Of a DNA stretch of 64,000 bases, positions 44,785-56,201 are shown in pieces. How positions within the stretch are numbered: position 1 is the first letter of the stretch; each line of letters opens with the position of its first letter. A program made the position numbers and the translations under genes. The notes beneath the pieces were generated by a model that worked only from the letters and a program-made list of their open reading frames with translations, ran no database searches and was not told the origin of the DNA. The stretch comes from Sclerotiophoma versabilis (Eukaryota; Ascomycota; Dothideomycetes; Pleosporales; Didymellaceae), in contig JAAROD010000049.1 in the NCBI GenBank assembly GCA_012274445.1, positions 1,302,001 through 1,366,000 of the forward strand. Direction: 5' to 3'.

Positions 44785-46073
44785 ATCTTTTTGCCGATGT
44801 TTGCAGCCTGAGAACACGTCTAGGGTTGTGGTTGTTCTTTTTGCGGTCGTTTCGTTAAGTCCGCTCCGAAGGTGGGCGGGACGGCAGCTCGGTCCGGCGG
44901 GGCAGGCTTAAGGCAGGGTATCTCGCCCTCAAGTTAATTGAAAGAACGTCACAAGACGCATCTCAAACAAATGAACATTGTTTGCTGGACACTAGAAAAC
45001 GCTAAGGTTAATTATGGCTATTGCACTATAGGAGGACTTCCAAGTTCCGAACGCTAGGAACTTAAAACGTCTCTTCAGTACAAGATTCAATAGATCGACA
45101 CTATTGACTTTGTAAATTGCAAAGTTTCGAGGCAAATGTTTAGACTTCCTGTGCCTTGGGTATTGGGTCTCGGATGCGCCGGACACCTAGCCCATCACCA
45201 ACACCAGAACGTTTCTATCTCGTACGAGCTCACCACGAACACCACCGTCGCAACAGCAAAGAAATCACACTCCGGTTTGATGCCGTTGTACAAGGAATAG
45301 AATAATTTGAATTAAAAGCATCGCAACGGCTTCCACGCCACGTCTTGTGACGATGAACAGGTGTGACAGCTTCTGCGACAGGCAGAATAAGACACAAGAT
45401 TTTACAGTACTCGATCAGCGATTTATCTATGTTTCCTTTCTATGTTCCGATAGCGATTTCGACGCATTACTCTTCTTAAGTCTCTCGCTCAGCATTACGG
45501 TTAGGCTTGCTGGCTCACTCCACCCTTCTCTTAAGGGGCAGCTTGCGCAATTGTCTGACCCCTTCCACTTTTGGATACTTCGACTTCAAAAAGTAGGACG
45601 CCTAACGTAGTTCTTGTTTGCAGTGTCTTGTTTGCAATGTCTAACCTGCTTTCCAAACTCGCAGTCGGCGTCTATCGCAACTACATTCTCTAAACCACAC
45701 AGCAATTCTATACAGATCTCGATGGCTTACTTGGTCCACTGCATGATGTCGCGGCCACACATTGATGTATGCACTCAGCCTGGTCGGTGCAGGCAGCAAT
45801 GAGGCTGCCAATACCCCAACGCCACAATTGCAGCTCTGTGGACGAGCCATCAGCCTTCGCTTCACTCAGCTCAGCTTCTCAGCTAATCATGCGGATAGTG
45901 ATGGGGTACAGCTCTCTTGCAGCCTTGTGCCTAGATGCTGACGACCGGTGAATGCGAACAATGCGACATAAAAAGCCTGCTTTCTCATTCCTCTTCCATC
46001 CCAAGTCGTCTCTTTCCACTGTTTGTTTGACTGATCTCGAGTCTGCCTTACTTGCTTGATACTTTGCGTATAC
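44785..46073. other. intergenic, no gene recognised
   Basis: 1.3 kb. Short frames only. A TATA-like CATAAAAAG at 45967-45975 lies about 100 bases before the next ATG, and the stretch after it is pyrimidine-rich, as in fungal promoters. Confidence 0.55.
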
Positions 46074-47000
46074 ATGAGCTCACATATCGACGACGAGTGG
46101 ACTATCCTCAATCCCATTGCTTCCCCTCAGATCAACATGGACGCTGTCGCCCACGATCTTCCCAACAAGGCCGACGCACCTATTCGTAATTGTACCATCA
46201 ACACCAAATCTTCTGCCGAAGACAAGAGGCACAGTGGTGACTGCACTTGCGAAACAAAGCCAGTGCTCGTTCGTAAAGACAGCACCGAGTCCATCGACGA
46301 AGACTACCGTCGTCCCCGTCGTGCTGGCCGCGTGCCCCCTGCTCCTCAACGTCGCTACACTCCATCCCCTCACCGTTACTATCCGCCGCCGACCCCTTTC
46401 GCATACCAGCGCTCTGCAATCAACTCGTCGACCCAACTGCTCGAGAAGGTCGGCAAGGAAGACGGCATCACCGAGCTCCCACTCCCGGCTACACACAACG
46501 TCTATCTAGCCACCTACGCCTTTGGCGATAAAGACGTCAAGAAATGGGCATGGCTGCTCGCTGCCGGTGTTGAGGACGAGTACGTCGCGCCAAGCACTCT
46601 CGATATGAACGGCAGCGACGTGCCTAGCGTTGAGCGCGTCCGTCAACGCCGTGGCGAGTTTCCCATCTACGATCCGGGAAACATCGACATCCCATCTGTG
46701 TATCTTTCAAGTGCACTTGACTCGGAGGTAGTTCCTGAAGATAGCAAGCACAATGTACGATTCTTCGTCGTTACGCAGAATCGTCATCGGCCTGCTGGCT
46801 GTAAGCTGCTTGTTGCAGAGTCCAGGAAGGCGGCGGGTGTTCTCATCTACTATGAGATTCTGAGGGGCGACTCGATTCTGTTTGTAGGTGCTACAGTGCA
46901 CCAGTGTAAGACTGTTCATCCGAAGAAATACAAAAAGGTGAATTCTTTGGAGGAGGCGGTCAGTATTCAGGAGGAAGGGTTTGTTGGTATCGTCTGCTGA
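46074..47000 (+). CDS. conserved-looking fungal protein of unknown function, 308 residues
   Basis: Single exon. The ATG at 46074 opens MSSHIDDEWTILNP. Residues 1-115 are disordered, with a Pro/Arg/Tyr-rich stretch (RRYTPSPHRYYPPPTPFAY). Residues 125-308 look folded. Within them WAWLLAAGVEDEYV is a hydrophobic turn, VRFFVVTQNRHRPAGCKLLVA and GVLIYYEILRGDSILFVGATVHQ are alternating beta strands, and HPKKYKKVNSLEEAVSIQEEGF is the closing helix. The pattern (a beta-rich sheet ending with a basic loop) suggests a small globular domain, but I do not recognise a named family. There is no signal peptide or membrane helix. A short pyrimidine-rich promoter with a TATA-like element precedes it. Confidence 0.78.
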   Translation: MSSHIDDEWTILNPIASPQINMDAVAHDLPNKADAPIRNCTINTKSSAEDKRHSGDCTCETKPVLVRKDSTESIDEDYRRPRRAGRVPPAPQRRYTPSPHRYYPPPTPFAYQRSAINSSTQLLEKVGKEDGITELPLPATHNVYLATYAFGDKDVKKWAWLLAAGVEDEYVAPSTLDMNGSDVPSVERVRQRRGEFPIYDPGNIDIPSVYLSSALDSEVVPEDSKHNVRFFVVTQNRHRPAGCKLLVAESRKAAGVLIYYEILRGDSILFVGATVHQCKTVHPKKYKKVNSLEEAVSIQEEGFVGIVC

Positions 47001-47325
47001 TTTGAGATCTTGTCTACATGCTGACGGTCATTGTCTTTGCCTTCGTCCTTTAACTCCTTTTGCTCTGAGTCTTACTACGATAACGATAGGACGTTTTAAA
47101 ATGATAGTGAACGTTCTTGCATTCCTACATGTATACTAAGCTCGCATTCTCATTCCTCTTATTTGTCTATATAATGCTGACTTCGTCTCAATGACCGAAA
47201 GTGCTCCGTGTCAGCCGGGGCGGCCCCACGACAATACTTCCACCCTTCAACCGACAAGGGCTGATCTCGGTACATAAATATCATCAATTTAACAAGAATG
47301 CCGGACTAAACAAGGCCTCACTCAC
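47001..47325. other. intergenic, no gene recognised
   Basis: 325 bases between two plus-strand genes. It must hold the terminator of one and the promoter of the next; no clear element seen. Confidence 0.55.
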
Positions 47326-47878
47326 ATGACCATGGCGGCCCTCAACGATCTCCAGCAAGCCTTCCTCGCCAGCCTCCCCACCTTCGACCCAACTAACACG
47401 TCCACCCATGCCGCCAGCTGCCACTGCGGAGCAATCCAATACACCGTAACGCTCTCGCCGCCCCTGCCACTCCAGAAAATCGGGAGTTGCAACTGCACTA
47501 TCTGCACCAAGAACGGCTACCTGCTGCTATACCCCCGTCGACAAGACGTGACCATACACCAAGGCGAAAAAGCGCTGAAGTCGCACAGCTTTGGGCAGAA
47601 ACAGCTCTTGCATAGGTTCTGTGGTGAGTGTGGGAGTAGCGTGTGGCATGATCCGCGGTTGAACATGTTGGGCGAGGAAATGCCTGATCTTTTGGGTGTA
47701 AATGTAGGTCTACCATGTGCTTGAGTGTTGAGGCTTATGGATCATAGGCTGACGATTCCAGGTCCGCATGTTCAAAGGTGTCGAGTTGGGAGAATTGGAT
47801 GTTGTGGCATTCGAGGGGTATCGGAACTATCCGTTCATTGGGGATACGACGCATTTGCAGGAGGCAAATACGCCATAA
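47326..47878 (+). CDS. GFA/CENP-V-type zinc protein
   Basis: Two exons, phase 0: 47326-47703 and 47762-47878, giving 164 residues. The zinc ligands of the family are all present: SCHCGAIQY (first Cys pair), SCNCTICTKNGY (second cluster) and FCGECGSSVW (third pair). The family name comes from glutathione-dependent formaldehyde-activating enzyme (Gfa), but most fungal members have no proven reaction and may be carbon-sulfur lyases or simple zinc proteins. The last exon adds the closing strand (VRMFKGVELGELDV). There is no targeting signal, so it is probably cytosolic. The ATG at 47326 is followed by another at 47332, either of which could serve. Confidence 0.88.
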
Positions 47879-48135
47879 CACTTTTCAGTCTTCTCACCGG
47901 ATGCCTGTATTTTGCTGCCTACCGCTTGCAATGGGCCGGAAATCCTCGGAGTTGTTTTTGTGTTTGGCCTACCTTGAGCTCATCAGTACACGCTAGATAG
48001 ACGGATGGTGGAAGGAAAAAAGCAGTTCATGCAATAACGATAAAATAAGTTTCCTCGTATCACTAGAATGATTATTTACGGTTAAGAGAAGTACCAATTC
48101 TTAAGATTTGCATCAATGAGGTGTGAAGACTCGTC

Positions 48136-51100
48136 CTACGCTGTCTCTACCGACTCAGTTGCAAGTGTGGCCGAGCCATCGGTGGCCTGAGCCTCTGAAT
48201 CCTGTATCCTGCTTCCTTGTACTGCATTTGCTCGGTCTTGGACAGCCCCTTGCTCTGAGACATCGACTGCTTCACCAGCTGGTGTTTGAGTGTCGTTGTG
48301 CGCATGACCATATGTAGAAGCTCCAGCTTCACTCATTTCAACATCGACATCTGTAGGATCCTGTGTCTCCGCGATCTCGCTATGCTCCACGTGCTCCTTC
48401 TTGACCTGCCGTGGTGCATTGGCAATTTTAGCTACCTTTGCACGTGGATGGGCAGTATGGTCGTGATCCTCGTTAAAGACTTGATAAGCGTAGTCATGTT
48501 GTCTTCGAGAGGTGTCTATGCCATCTGGGAAGATTCTCCCAAGAATGTCGTGATGCTTCTTACGCACACTGTCTGTGACGTCTTGCTCCGAGCGGTCACG
48601 TGATCTTGGGCTTGGTGTTTCCGCTCCCACAGACATTGTGAGATGGGAACCATTGGGTGTTGATGCCGCTTCGGCTTCTCTTTGTTGCTCCTCCTTACGA
48701 GCGTGTACCTTCCTGAGATTTGCAGCAGATGACTGCGAACGCCTATCCGGTCGGCCATCTTTGCGAACCAGGATACCATCCTCGTTACGGACTGGCTTGG
48801 ACCTGGTTTTCTTAACTTCGATAGGCGAGTCCTGCTTATGATAAACGCTACGAGGCCCAATCTCTGGGGTCCACTCGTTCGAGCGCTCTAACGACGAGGG
48901 CCTGACGTGAAATCCACTTCCGCCGCCGCCGCGTCGGACGACGCTTCTAGTTGGATGTGCATAATGGCCTTCGAAGCTGTTTGGACTCGCTTGCGAGTCA
49001 GGTACTGCTGTCCAATGATCCCGTTCCCACTCTGGTGTTGCAATATGATGATGCTGTCCCTGCATACTCTTACGCACACGCCCGCCTCTGCTGCCTGGTC
49101 CTCGACCACCCCTTGAGCCTCTACCACGAGCCGGACGTGATTCAGCCATGCGCTGAGATTCGGATCGCCAGCTCTGATCCGATGGCCCGTCCTGTGTACT
49201 GTAGGGTGAGTAGGGCTGCGTTGATGGTAGTACTGGGTGCGGTCCTGTGTGTGGTTCTAAGTGTGGGTCTGGGTGCGGTCCAGGCTGTATCTGAGACGAT
49301 AAGGCATTTAATGGCTCAAGAGAGTGCTGGGCCACTGTGGGCCCATCCCAAGACTGTGCAGTGACCAGTTTTGGGCGCTTAGGTGATCCAGGTTCTGGAC
49401 TTGCACCTTGGTGCGGGCTATCTGTACCATTCTCGAACACTCGCTTTACACCAGCATTCACTGTGGCCCATCCATTCTGACTTGGAGCAGTCTCATGCCT
49501 TTGAGTGGTCTCGAGAGGCTTTACAGCAGTAGGTTCCCCCTGTGATGGAACGGCGTGTGATATCGAAGTCGGCCGAACAGGAGTCTGAAACGGAGGAGCC
49601 TGAGTTGGGTGTGAAGTAGCTGGGTGGACAGGCTGGTGTGCAGGATATGCTGCGTGCGGATGCGGCTGGCACGCGGCAGCCGACTCGGACTCAAGCCGGT
49701 GTACCTTGCCGCCCAGTATAGCAACATGGTCTCTCAAAGTTTCAAGGTCAGTCGTCCTGTGAGACACCTCTCCGATACGTTGAGCCATCAGCTCAAGAGC
49801 GTCATCTTGATAGCCAAGCTGCACCGCTTCGCTCGGACGTCGTGCATTCTCTGTCCTAGCGACATGCACCTCTTGCCCAAGACCTACCATATTCTGACGG
49901 CATTCTGCAAGTTCCCGGGCTAGCTGGTTGACAGCCTCGCTCATTCTGCGCAACTCTTGGTCTTGCCGCTGTAGTTGACTCTGGAACTCGTGACGGAGGC
50001 TGCTTTCGATCTGCCTCACTATATCGGCGGATTCCATCTGGGTGCGAGCCTGGGCAGCCAAGACACTGGTGTTCTGCGATGTTTGTGTCTGTAGACGCTC
50101 AATGGCATCGAAGTATACCTCGCGTGGATCCTGAGGATACTTTGGTCCATCTTTGTGGCCATTTACGATTGGCTCAGGCTGAGCTTTTCGAATTGAGCTT
50201 CCAACGATATTTCCAGAGTGCGGCTGCGCAGGTCGTGGAGACATTTGCGAGGGAGCCGTGGTTGGGGCGGTACCTATGCTTGCTACGCTTTGGTTGACAG
50301 GAGAACGTGACATGACTACTGGCGGCTGAGGCGTATTCGATTGTAGTAATTGACGTAAAGGTTCCCTTGGCTGTGATTGCTGGCGCTGCTGCTGCGGCTC
50401 ACTATGTGCATGCTGACTCCATAGCGGATGCGAAGATGAGAGAGGTGTGTCGACCTCCATAGTGTCTGTAACGGTTTCAACTCGTGCAGGAGATGGGCTT
50501 TTCGAGACTTTGGAAGCTGTCAGGTCTGGCGCCACGTTTTCCTGTGGTTCTACAGTGATCGTCTTCTTTGGGGATATCTCGGATCGTAATTCGATGTGTT
50601 GGAGCTTGAAAAAGTCTCGACCACTTTGAGGTCTTAGGTCAGTAGAGTTTGACAACATACAAAGCATAAAGCAATTGGAGTTGAGGGCGCTGATCTCGAA
50701 CGCAAGCCATGTGCGAAGGTTCCGTTGTAACGGGTGTATCGATTGTGGAGAGTAAGAGCGGGTCAGGCGAAATTGGAAACAACAACATTATAAAGGGAAG
50801 GTGCATTGCGACTCACCGGAATCTCTTTCCGCTTGCAGTTGTATCAACGACGACAAAACCAAGGTAGTTGTTGCAGCTTGGACAGCAGGTCAAGTCTATA
50901 ATACTACCGTGTGTCAGCGAGGTGCCAAACCGAAGCGAAGCAAGTGCGGGCCCAGGGTTTAATACTAATAATGTGTAGGATGGAAATGAACTGAAATGAC
51001 TAGTGCGGACGCGCCAAAAGAATTTTAATACAGTGTATCAGACCATTTTAATTGGTGCTAGGATACGCGCATTAATGCTAGGGCATTATCGGGTACTTGG

Positions 51101-51540
51101 CTGGGAAAGGCAGTTGTGCAACAATGCGCAATAGGGCTCAATATGCGAGGGAGCAGATGCACTTACCATCCTGCTAATTCTGTTGAGTCTGAAGCCTCTT
51201 TCCTCTGATTTGATGATTGTAGCAGACTTCTGTAAGACCCGAGCAGCGCAGGGCTATAGTAGCTGCTTGTGACCTTGTGCCACGAATTGTAGAAATCTCC
51301 AACCTTGCTATTGCACTTTTTGCAAAATGCTGTGACCGAGCGATTGGCTGGCGTTTCAGGTTGTGGAAGGCGTTTAGGTTGTGGAGAATCTGCATCAGCG
51401 CTTTTAGCAATCTCGACAACCTTCGTGTTCGTAACTACTGCAGTCTCTGGTACAATAGATGCTACTTGAGATGTGGAACGCTGGCGGCGATGCGTATTGG
51501 TCGTGTCACGAGCCCGAGATTGTCGGCTCGTGCCCGCCAT
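48136..51540 (-). CDS. Mis18/yippee-type centromere protein with long disordered tail
   Basis: Three exons: 51540-51167, 50903-50817 and 50632-48136, giving 985 residues. The Mis18 zinc domain spans all three: exon 1 ends with FCKKCNSKVGDFYNSWHKV (C73, C76), exon 2 gives CIIDLTCCPSCNNYLGF (C132, C135) and GKRF, and exon 3 continues with RDFFKLQHIEL, the conserved end of the domain. Splice phases fit exactly. Mis18 primes centromeres for CENP-A loading. After residue 165 comes a tail of about 820 residues: Gln/Pro/Ser-rich, a probable coiled coil (about 325-470), an Arg/Gly run (RGRGSRGGRGPGSRGGR) and basic segments. Yeast and animal Mis18 proteins are about 200-230 residues, so this tail is unusual. 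The ATG at 51540 is the first in frame. Confidence 0.78.
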
Positions 51541-52588
51541 GAGCTGTGCTTTCAGCGAGAATCTTATCAATCTCCAGATGTGTTTAAAGGTTGGTGGTGC
51601 AGTACATGGAAACGGACCGAAACTACCGATCGCTTTCTTGTGCGTCGATGCTCTTACGAGTACGTCGACAGCTGCTGATAGTGACCTGAAGGTAATCGAG
51701 CAGGATGTGGCTGCGCTGTATTACATGTGAGGACCGGCCGTCAGCTGGTACGCACTCAGGCAGATGCATGCAGCGTTTCAGAGTTCGGAAGAGAGGATAT
51801 GAGTTACCATACGAGATTGGGGGATTGTTGGGATGCAAAACGAAAAAGGCTTGCGCTAGAAAGCAGCCGATGGAAGCTCAGAGAGGAAAACGGTGTTAAG
51901 ATTAGCAGAAGTTAATGACTTAGCGTCTCTTACCAGGTGCGCTAACTAGATCGACGCATTCAATCACGGCACAGTGTGCACTAAATTGGCTCTACCGGCT
52001 TATGCGGTTCCAGAACCTGGTCAATATTCATTTGTCCACAACTCCGCTGCCTATCGTCATCCCTAGTCATTACATTAGCCGCCTGCTATCTGACGGATGC
52101 GCATAGGATCGAAGGGATAACCATTTCTGGGGCGCTTATTAACCTACCGTATCCTTGTACAGATGCATCCATATATGAATCATAGCTTTATTAGTGAAGT
52201 TCTTGGTCGGAGCATGGGCCCACGTCGCAGAGTTGCACTCAGCATTTATTTTTGCAGCACATGCCACACACGGCATGACTAATCACCGGAGTCGTCTGTT
52301 ATATGCAAGGGACAACGGATGCAGACGCAATCATAGTTTATCGAGATTTACTACTTGCGCTAAACGCGGAATCTTCATCAAGTCTGCACAGACATGTCGG
52401 AGTTACTGGAAAAATTTAAACGACACTGCTGAATGTAGATAGCATTGATTGTGGCAACAAGCGCCACTGCCAGACATGTGGCAATAAGCGATGACGCTGT
52501 ATTGCAAGCACCTGCTTTAGCATAAGCCAAGCTTGAAACCTATGTGCTACTACACGTGTAGCACACGCAAGACACAAGTAATGGCATT
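51541..52588. other. intergenic, no gene recognised
   Basis: About 1 kb between the Mis18-type gene promoter and the 3' end of REX1. Only short frames; no RNA gene recognised. Confidence 0.55.
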
Positions 52589-54970
52589 TCATTTGACGAC
52601 AAGGAACCCAACGCCATCGCGAGCGTCTTGACAGGCTTGTGAAAGGGCCTGTACCTCGGTATCCGTCCACTTTACGCTCAAGTTATCCCAGTTCTTCGTA
52701 GCGTACTCGCGGCGATACTGTTGATGCATCGCTTGCAGCCGGCGAATCTCTCGCGGGTCGCCTGTACCACTGTATATGATGAGTGCTGTGCAGCGTGGCA
52801 ACGAGTCGTAGATCTGTGTGATATGGTTGACAGTTCTCGAAACGGCATCACCAAGCTCAGAACCCTTGGCTTCAACTTCGTCTTCCCCATCTTTGCAAAT
52901 CCCTAGTCTTTGCAAGGCGTTCTGTCGAATGACCTCAACATCCGCAGTCTTCGCATCGTCCCACCAGCCACGAGCGAGCTCCAATTCACGGAGACGTGCC
53001 CAGATGAAATCGACTTTACCAGTGGCGCCATCTTTGACTTCCATCGCTCCTTTTAGAGCGCTATCGATGGCTTCGACGACCTCATCATCCGTCTTGCATC
53101 CTTTCGAAAGCTGTGCCTGACCACCATGACCACGTTGTGGTTCACCCCAATCAATGATGGCTCCTGTGCGCGTCTCATTCGACTTCGGCCGTGGCGTGCG
53201 TCCCAGTCTCTTGAAGATAGACTCCGCGTTTGTGTCACCAGATCCCCACTTAGGACCCTTTTCACATTTCTGCTTGACCAAGTCAAGACATGTCCTTGAG
53301 TCTTCAACACTATCGTGACCACTGGAGCCCTTCTGAACTTCTCGATGAAGGTACTTTTGGGCAAGCCACTTCAGCGACTGCTTATATGGTGGTCCGCGAG
53401 GATGAGGGAAGAGAATGCCTGTGTCGATGATGAACGGATGTGTGAGCTTCATTGCGTTGAGATCCGAGTTTAGTGAATGCCCCACGAGGATCGTACGCGG
53501 AGTGATCAGTTCCAATAGCTCCTTCTGTATGTCCGACAACGTGGTCGTGACGTCTTCAAGCATAGCTGGTGTGATACCTGACCACTGAGTCAAATAATCT
53601 TTAATCGGCACGTCAGGTTTGACTAGCTTGTCCATGGCCACACTACCGTCCCAATTCAGAAGACTGATCCGTGTCAGTACCAGCTGGTCGTTCTCGGCTT
53701 TGCACATCTCGCAGTCTATTGAGATAATATGGCGTCCAGCGGTCACACTGCCTTGCTCGATCTCGTTATCAGCCACCTCGCCATCCTCTAGGCTTGCAAC
53801 TTTGGTGTCGACCCATCCATCATCCACCGACTGACCAGCTTCCTGCCTCTGCTTGTGCGCGGCTGCCTTGGACTCTGGTGTTAAGAACCAAGCTGGATGA
53901 AGAACGTATTCGTTCTCCTGTTGTTCTGCGAGAGTCGCGATATACTCAGTAATTGGTGTACGCTTGTCATCCCAGTGCTTCGAGTTCTGTGGCATGGGGC
54001 CTTTGTGGCCACCATTTCTCTTCATCTGCTTCTCCTCTTTGGTCTTAGGTATTTGCGAGGTCAGCATGGTGTGAATTGGTGAATGCACCCTGATAAACTG
54101 ATTGCCGCGATGTTCGCCTTGAGCTTTGATCGGCCAAACATGCTCGAAGATATCAGACAGTGGCCTCAATGCGGCAGGCAATCTGCTAGGTTTTAGGCTC
54201 GCTGGATAAAACTCGTTATCTGCAATGCGCAAGTATTTTGGCTTGTCCTTCTCCGCAGTTATGACCCCTTGGGAAATGGAAGCAATATCAGCAGGTACTT
54301 GGTCGGCAGCTGCCATATCTATGTCCATAGCTGTGGCACTCTCCAACGGAACTTTGCCATTAAACATGCCCAGCTCCAAGCCGGGAACCATCAGCATGAC
54401 AACTTGTCGAATGCTTGCGCGATTGCGCACAGAAACCCATTGAGGCGCGTTGCCATCTGCAAGTAGATACAGTACCAGAGCCTGTAGATCTGTAATCTTC
54501 ACGTGCGATTGCAGCCGAGCATGATGCGAATGTTCGATAGACGGGTAGTTTCTCTCAAGCTTGCGCTCCTTGCGACGTTCCTCTCTCGTGAGACTTGTAT
54601 CCTTGGGCGTACTGGCGGTGCTTTCTTTGTTCGTTGAGAACGGATTCTCTGAGTGCGATGTTCGATCTCCACGCTTCTCACCATTCGGTGCGAATGGGTT
54701 GGTGAGACGTTTAGCATCTTCCGGCTGAAAGCCTTGCGCATCAACGCCTGACCCTCGGCGGCCTCCATGAGAGTTGTTGGAGTTTGCTCGCTCCTTTCTC
54801 CTCCTCTTGGAGCCGCCGGCTACGGTCCAGCCTTCGTCGTCTTCGACGGCAGTCGATGTCGCATTGGGCTGGTTCTCAGCCCTCAAATGCGCCAGCGTCG
54901 CACCGAGCCCAACATCGACGAGGTCTTCTTCGTTGCTTCCACGCTTTCGTTTCGTCATGTCGGCAGGCAT
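52589..54970 (-). CDS. REX1: RNA exonuclease Rex1 (DEDDh family)
   Basis: Single exon of 793 residues. The start MPADMTKRKRGSNEED is followed by a basic, disordered region (about residues 50-145) with nuclear-localisation-like stretches (GGSKRRRKER). A conserved helical region covers about 155-310. The exonuclease domain covers about 413-575: IISIDCEMC supplies D419 and E421, VGHSLNSDLNAMKL supplies D503, and GHDSVEDSRTCLDL supplies H552 and D557, a complete DEDDh set. Rex1 trims the 3' ends of 5S and 5.8S rRNA and of tRNA precursors in the nucleus. The residues after 600 are a fungal C-terminal extension with no motif I recognise; the yeast protein is about 550 residues. Confidence 0.92.
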   Translation of the reverse strand: MPADMTKRKRGSNEEDLVDVGLGATLAHLRAENQPNATSTAVEDDEGWTVAGGSKRRRKERANSNNSHGGRRGSGVDAQGFQPEDAKRLTNPFAPNGEKRGDRTSHSENPFSTNKESTASTPKDTSLTREERRKERKLERNYPSIEHSHHARLQSHVKITDLQALVLYLLADGNAPQWVSVRNRASIRQVVMLMVPGLELGMFNGKVPLESATAMDIDMAAADQVPADIASISQGVITAEKDKPKYLRIADNEFYPASLKPSRLPAALRPLSDIFEHVWPIKAQGEHRGNQFIRVHSPIHTMLTSQIPKTKEEKQMKRNGGHKGPMPQNSKHWDDKRTPITEYIATLAEQQENEYVLHPAWFLTPESKAAAHKQRQEAGQSVDDGWVDTKVASLEDGEVADNEIEQGSVTAGRHIISIDCEMCKAENDQLVLTRISLLNWDGSVAMDKLVKPDVPIKDYLTQWSGITPAMLEDVTTTLSDIQKELLELITPRTILVGHSLNSDLNAMKLTHPFIIDTGILFPHPRGPPYKQSLKWLAQKYLHREVQKGSSGHDSVEDSRTCLDLVKQKCEKGPKWGSGDTNAESIFKRLGRTPRPKSNETRTGAIIDWGEPQRGHGGQAQLSKGCKTDDEVVEAIDSALKGAMEVKDGATGKVDFIWARLRELELARGWWDDAKTADVEVIRQNALQRLGICKDGEDEVEAKGSELGDAVSRTVNHITQIYDSLPRCTALIIYSGTGDPREIRRLQAMHQQYRREYATKNWDNLSVKWTDTEVQALSQACQDARDGVGFLVVK

Positions 54971-55516
54971 GCGACGGGCCTGAAATGGTGTTTGTGGAGT
55001 ACACTCGAGGGTCAGCTTCGAGAACCCAAGAAATGTTTCGAGCAGGGACGTCCCTAGCGCTACGCTAATTTATCGATAACGGATCGTTCACCCTAGACAT
55101 GCTTTCACTTTCACTTGCAACATTCCTTGCTCATCCCATGTCTTCCCCGTGACAAGGTGTCCTCTACAGCGTGCCATTGATCATGGCGACTGCCAAAATA
55201 CCACATTCGGCAAGTGATAGGTCTAGAGTATCGATTGCTGTGGAACGTCCACTCACTGAGAACCCTAAATTCCCAAGCTAGCTACTATACACTTCTTCCA
55301 GCCGCGCAAAATGAGGCTTGGATACAAGAATACATAACGATTAGCTCATACACGACAAATCTTCAAGCTTGCCAAATAAAACCAAGTGCCAAGTTCTCGA
55401 ATCAACTCTTCAGAGCTCCATACTCACATAACAAGTTTCATACTCGAAAAAGCGTACCTAGCAATCCTCCAACCATCCACACCATCTCTGCCGTTCTTCC
55501 TCAACACGAACAACTC
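54971..55516. other. intergenic, no gene recognised
   Basis: 546 bases between the REX1 start and the stop of the SnoaL-like gene, both minus. REX1 promoter side; no clear element seen. Confidence 0.55.
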
Positions 55517-56137
55517 CTAATTCCTGTGCTCCTCCCGCATCCCCTCACTCCATCCTTTCAACCAGTACTTCGTCCCCTCTGCCGTAGTCCGTGCAAACGC
55601 CCACTCAGCCGGCCCGTAATCTCCACCGTCGCCCCGCCCACCGTCCATGATAACGATCTCATCAATAACAAACTCAATCTCCAGCCTGACGCTGGAGAAA
55701 ATACGCTCATAAGCAGCTTCCAGCGCGTTCTGGCCAGCCGCGGGTGTGTAGCTTGGAGCCATGATAATCCCATCGGGCGTGTATATCGAAGGGACTTCGG
55801 GGATGGACTGGGATGCTAGAACAGCGCCATAGCGGTGGAGGAGTGCTGCTATTTGGACTTTGTCGTCTGTCACTGGGCTTGCTAGTGGTTGCGATGGAGG
55901 ACTAGTGAGTAGGCTCACTATTGTGTCGGGATCAAGAGTAAGGGTTGAGGCTTCAGATGAGTTCTGATCGTAGGGGAAGGTGTCCCAATGAACCATCAAC
56001 TGACTTGTATCTTCTTCATTTGTACATGCTGTCCCACATGGCGATGTTGCTTGCGATACCGTTTTGACGTCGAAAGTGGTTTTCTGTAGTAACGATATCC
56101 TGAGCGGACCCACTCCCATCTTTGGCAAACCTAGCAT
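55517..56137 (-). CDS. SnoaL-like (NTF2-fold) protein
   Basis: Single exon of 206 residues. The N-terminal 80 residues are poorly conserved-looking and Ser/Thr-rich. The SnoaL/DUF4440 domain spans about 88-203: IAALLHRYGAVLAS (first helix), SIYTPDGIIMAPSYTPAAG (the hallmark turn that lines the cavity), ALEAAYERIFSSV, then antiparallel strands EIEFVIDEIVIM, WAFARTTAEGTKYWLKG. The fold binds small molecules in a cone; members include polyketide cyclases, isomerases and proteins of unknown role, and no catalytic residue can be assigned here. An alternative start is M7. It lies just downstream of the NAPE-PLD-like gene on the same strand (64 bases), so the two may be transcribed close together. 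Confidence 0.78.
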   Translation of the reverse strand: MLGLPKMGVGPLRISLLQKTTFDVKTVSQATSPCGTACTNEEDTSQLMVHWDTFPYDQNSSEASTLTLDPDTIVSLLTSPPSQPLASPVTDDKVQIAALLHRYGAVLASQSIPEVPSIYTPDGIIMAPSYTPAAGQNALEAAYERIFSSVRLEIEFVIDEIVIMDGGRGDGGDYGPAEWAFARTTAEGTKYWLKGWSEGMREEHRN

Positions 56138-56201
56138 ATCAAATTATCTGCTACCTACCACACCATATACTAATGCCCAGGCACGGTGGAGAATACAATT
56201 T

